DNA from: CAZRIT01 sp964600225 | GTDB taxonomy: Bacteria > Bacillota > Clostridia > Christensenellales > CAG-138 | DNA length: 16,860 bases | NCBI GenBank assembly: GCA_964600225.1 | Contig: CAZRIT010000040.1 | Location: 1 to 16,860, forward strand | Reading direction: 5' to 3' | In this document: positions 14,839 to 16,860 of the stretch, piece after piece | Layout of the letters: each line of letters opens with the position of its first letter | How positions within the stretch are numbered: the first letter of the stretch is position 1 | The notes under the pieces: generated by a model | The model's database searches: none | Seen by the model: only the letters and a program-made list of their open reading frames with translations | What the model was told of the DNA's origin: nothing | Made by a program: the position numbers and the translations under genes

Positions 14839-15390
14839 TTACCTCCATGCATTGTTGTGCGTCAGTATCGTCAAAAGCGATACCCTTTGCACCCGTATGG
14901 TAATCAGCGCGCCGCTTCGGCGCAGTTGGTACAGGTTGTATTCGCCGCCCCGCCACAGCAATCTGTGGTTGGGTACGGCCTGCAGCAGGATGGGAATTTC
15001 CGTTTCCTGCTTGTCGATGCCCGAAAGCAAAAAACCATCCGCCGTTTCGGTAAACGTGGTGCCGATACCGTCCGACAGGTCGGGAATGCCCGCGCCGTAG
15101 GCCGTAAACAGCGTGGAGCGGCACACCAGTTTGCCCCCTGTATACGCGATGGTATCGGTTATATCGGACAGGTTGAGCGAGTGCGTAAAGCGTATTTGGA
15201 ACGTCTCATCGGGCTTGATGGGTAGCGTCAGCAGCGTGCGCCCGCCCGATTCCGCAACCACCAGCCGTCGGTTGATCGGCAGCAGCAGGGCCAGCGCAGC
15301 GCATACAACGATTACAAGGAGAGGAGCCCACCGCTGCGGGCGGCTCCCCTCCGAATGGGTCACACGATACGCTTTCGTATGCGGAATCAA
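14839..15390 (-). CDS. DUF1850 domain protein of the TAXI-TRAP operon
   Basis: The 183-residue protein has a short N-terminal cytoplasmic part and one membrane helix (about 22-39, PLLVIVVCAALALLLPI). An extracytoplasmic domain follows with the DUF1850 pattern: a FQIRFTHSLNLSDITDTI segment (about 64-81) and a GGEYNLYQLRRSG segment near the C-terminus. Genes of this family recur between TAXI receptors and QM permeases, so an accessory role in receptor-permease docking or regulation is likely but undemonstrated. The chosen start is TTG, overlapping the receptor's TGA stop as TTGA. There is no in-frame ATG in the N-terminal region. A GTG nine codons later (15363) is the alternative. Coupling to receptor translation fits the weak initiation signals. 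Confidence 0.82.
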   Translation of the reverse strand: MIPHTKAYRVTHSEGSRPQRWAPLLVIVVCAALALLLPINRRLVVAESGGRTLLTLPIKPDETFQIRFTHSLNLSDITDTIAYTGGKLVCRSTLFTAYGAGIPDLSDGIGTTFTETADGFLLSGIDKQETEIPILLQAVPNHRLLWRGGEYNLYQLRRSGALITIRVQRVSLLTILTHNNAWR

Positions 15391-16346
15391 CCCGCAACGC
15401 CGACTTCCTGATAGTACCTGAGCGCACCGGGGTGGAACGGAATGGATACGCCGTCCATGCCCTTGGCCGCATCCAGATCGGCGCCCTTGGAATGGCCGAT
15501 GGAAAGCGCTTCCTTCTGCTCAAACAGGTTCTTGGTGATTTGGTAAGCCATCTCCTCATCCATATCCTCCGTGCAGGCAAGGGTGGCCAGTATGGCGACG
15601 CTCTCGGCCTCGTTCACGCCATACACGTCCGCGCCAATGGTGCTTTTTACATAGAACGGGTACGCGGCAATCAATGCATCGCGCCCTGCGCCGTCGATGG
15701 GCACCACCACAATTTCACGCTCCGCCGCCAGCGTGCTCACCGCCGTGTTGGGCAGGCCCGAGGTCTGGAAAGCCGCATCCACGGTGCCGTTTTTGAGCGC
15801 CTCGGACGCCTGCGAGAAGGAGAGGTAATGCTCGTCGATATCATCGTAGCTCAGCCCAAACGCCGTCAGAATCTGCACCGCGTTGGCCTCCGAGCCCGAG
15901 CCCTGGTCGCCCACGCAGACCTTTTTGCCCTTGAGATCCGCAATGGACGCAATGTTGCTGCTCTTCAACGCAACCAACTGGATGGTCTCGGTGTACATGG
16001 TGGCAATGGCGCGCAGCTTGGGCATAGCGCCGTCGTCCTTCATAATCTCGATGCCGTTGTAGGCATAGTCGAGCACGTCGTTTTGCAGGATGGCAAGCTG
16101 CGCCTCACCCGAATTGAGCGAGCGGCAGTTGGCAGCCGAAGCGCCCGAGGTGACGGCGGTGATTTCCAGCCCCTCCACTTTTTCCGTCAGCACCGATGCA
16201 ATCACGCCGCCAAAGCCGAAGTAGGTGCCCGATTCGCCGCCTGTGGCCATGGTCATGCGGTTTACGGAGGACGCCGCCTGTCCGCCGCAGGCGACGAACA
16301 TCAGCATCATGAGAATTGCCATCAACAGAGCAAAGACTTTTTTCAT
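15387..16346 (-). CDS. TAXI-family TRAP transporter solute receptor (lipoprotein)
   Basis: The 319-residue protein has a lipoprotein signal peptide: KK start, hydrophobic core and lipobox FVAC with C20 as the lipidated residue. The mature receptor begins with the TAXI hallmark MATGGESGTYFGFGGVIASVL (32-52). The family continues with AVTSGASAANCRSLNSGEAQLAILQNDV and the GKKVCVGDQGSGSEANA loop. It should bind the solute outside the membrane and hand it to the QM permease encoded two genes downstream. It is first in the operon, has an excellent ribosome binding site (GGGAGGAA) and a clear promoter upstream. Length and motifs are those of an intact family member. The ligand is unassigned; glutamate, glutamine and dicarboxylates are known for relatives. 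Confidence 0.94.
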   Translation of the reverse strand: MKKVFALLMAILMMLMFVACGGQAASSVNRMTMATGGESGTYFGFGGVIASVLTEKVEGLEITAVTSGASAANCRSLNSGEAQLAILQNDVLDYAYNGIEIMKDDGAMPKLRAIATMYTETIQLVALKSSNIASIADLKGKKVCVGDQGSGSEANAVQILTAFGLSYDDIDEHYLSFSQASEALKNGTVDAAFQTSGLPNTAVSTLAAEREIVVVPIDGAGRDALIAAYPFYVKSTIGADVYGVNEAESVAILATLACTEDMDEEMAYQITKNLFEQKEALSIGHSKGADLDAAKGMDGVSIPFHPGALRYYQEVGVAG

Positions 16347-16376
16347 AAGAAATTCCTCCCGTACAAATGATGACCG

Positions 16377-16405
16377 ATTATAGCACGCCGCATCTCAGAA
16401 TGCAA
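16377..16405 (-). promoter_or_regulatory. Promoter of the TAXI-TRAP operon
   Basis: On the minus strand a perfect TATAAT (ATTATA at 16377-16382) is 17 bases from TTGCAT (16400-16405). The predicted leader is about 25 bases and contains the GGGAGGAA ribosome binding site. The promoter overlaps the 3' end of the upstream reading frame. Confidence 0.7.
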
Positions 16406-16860
16406 GCATAATTGTATACATGCATACAATTAATTGTTGCAGCGTAATCGGATGCGCCCATGCACCTTCCCATTTTATTTTCATTCAAATCAACCACTCT
16501 CGAACCGTTTTCACCAAACACCTTCTGCAGATCAGAATCCTTCATTAAATAGGAGCTTCTAACTTTGCATGTTTCAATTGACGCGTTGCCACGCTGCGTA
16601 GACTTAATTCTAAGGACAACACTCAATGGATGACCGTTATAACTCGCTTCTCCATAGACGACTGAGCTGTTATCTTTTGACTCGGCAATAACAATTGGAT
16701 CATTCAATATCTCTGGAATCGCCCAGAAAATAAAGTTGCCTATTTCAGGATGAGATTCGGAAATTCGCAAGGCTTTTGACTGATCTAAGTGAATGGGCAC
16801 GTTCGGATTGTCCGATGCATACAAAAAGACATCACGTCCTGTGATGTCTTTCAAATTGTC
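16378..16860 (-). CDS. 3' part of a phage/mobile-element-like protein (MuF-C/PBECR-like domain), partial at window edge
   Basis: The frame is open to the window end, so the gene starts outside it. The only internal start candidate near the edge is a TTG (16852-16854) without a ribosome binding site. Readable features are TGRDVFLYASDNPNVPIHL, then a helix with SESHPEIGNFIFWAIPEIL, then LNDPIVIAESKDNSSVVYGEA and a strand pair GHPLSVVLRI. This resembles domains at the C-terminus of large phage head-morphogenesis or polyvalent mobile-element proteins (MuF-C or PBECR nuclease-like). The assignment is pattern memory only. Base composition is visibly AT-richer and codon use differs from every other gene here. 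The last 15 or so residues are encoded by the operator and promoter of the TAXI operon, so the natural C-terminus may have been lost. Confidence 0.5.
   Translation of the reverse strand, partial: DNLKDITGRDVFLYASDNPNVPIHLDQSKALRISESHPEIGNFIFWAIPEILNDPIVIAESKDNSSVVYGEASYNGHPLSVVLRIKSTQRGNASIETCKVRSSYLMKDSDLQKVFGENGSRVVDLNENKMGRCMGASDYAATINCMHVYNYACILRCGVL
16411..16430. promoter_or_regulatory. Near-palindromic operator upstream of the TAXI-TRAP promoter
   Basis: ATTGTATACATGCATACAAT is a 20-base dyad with seven-base perfect arms (ATTGTAT / ATACAAT) and a CATG centre. It lies five bases upstream of the -35 element and includes a GTATAC core. The position suits an activator or a looping repressor. 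GntR-family (FadR-like) regulators recognise sites with a GTATAC-like core, so one of those is a reasonable guess. No regulator gene lies inside the window. Confidence 0.5.

Overview
The window looks like a piece of a fairly GC-rich Gram-positive chromosome, most probably a gut-type member of the Clostridia. The reasons are strong AAGGAGG-type ribosome binding sites, a LytR-CpsA-Psr (LCP) cell-wall protein, an EFR1-type flavodoxin/ferredoxin protein, a TAXI-type TRAP transporter, and the dispersed intergenic repeat containing CATTCTGAGGAGC...GACGAAGAATC, which I associate with that group. The taxonomic placement is inference. I found no rRNA, tRNA or CRISPR array.

Left block (about 1-5800). 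A divergent pair comes first: a minus-strand carbamoyltransferase-fold protein that has lost the family's catalytic motifs, and a plus-strand ABC exporter half-transporter. Next come a truncated AEC-type permease joined near 3640 to the C-terminal half of a DctP solute receptor, and a Gfo/Idh/MocA dehydrogenase. The AEC/DctP junction leaves both genes broken and there is no cognate DctQ/DctM, so it is either a real deletion or a misassembly. Two copies of a roughly 220-240 bp composite repeat, in inverted orientation, flank this whole block.

Middle block (about 5800-12600). There is a flavodoxin/2[4Fe-4S] protein and a tandem-GNAT acetyltransferase, both minus strand. They are followed by a tightly overlapping minus-strand operon (reading from 10116 down to 7749): a GT2-GtrA fusion glycosyltransferase, a membrane-anchored phosphodiester glycosidase, and a small two-helix membrane protein with a histidine every third residue in its tail. 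Each junction is a 4-base ATGA overlap and the operon ends in a good terminator. Divergent from it is a large LCP protein with a glycine-rich repeat region. Together these suggest a cell-envelope glycopolymer module: lipid-linked sugar supply, trimming of sugar-phosphodiesters, and ligation to the wall.

Right block (about 12600-16860). A minus-strand TAXI-TRAP operon reads receptor lipoprotein, DUF1850 protein, fused DctQM permease, with overlapping or near-touching genes. Its promoter has a perfect TATAAT and an adjacent near-palindromic GTATAC-type operator. The edge holds the 3' part of an AT-richer reading frame resembling phage/mobile-element polyvalent-protein domains. Its last residues are encoded by the TAXI promoter and operator, suggesting a truncated foreign gene abutting the operon.
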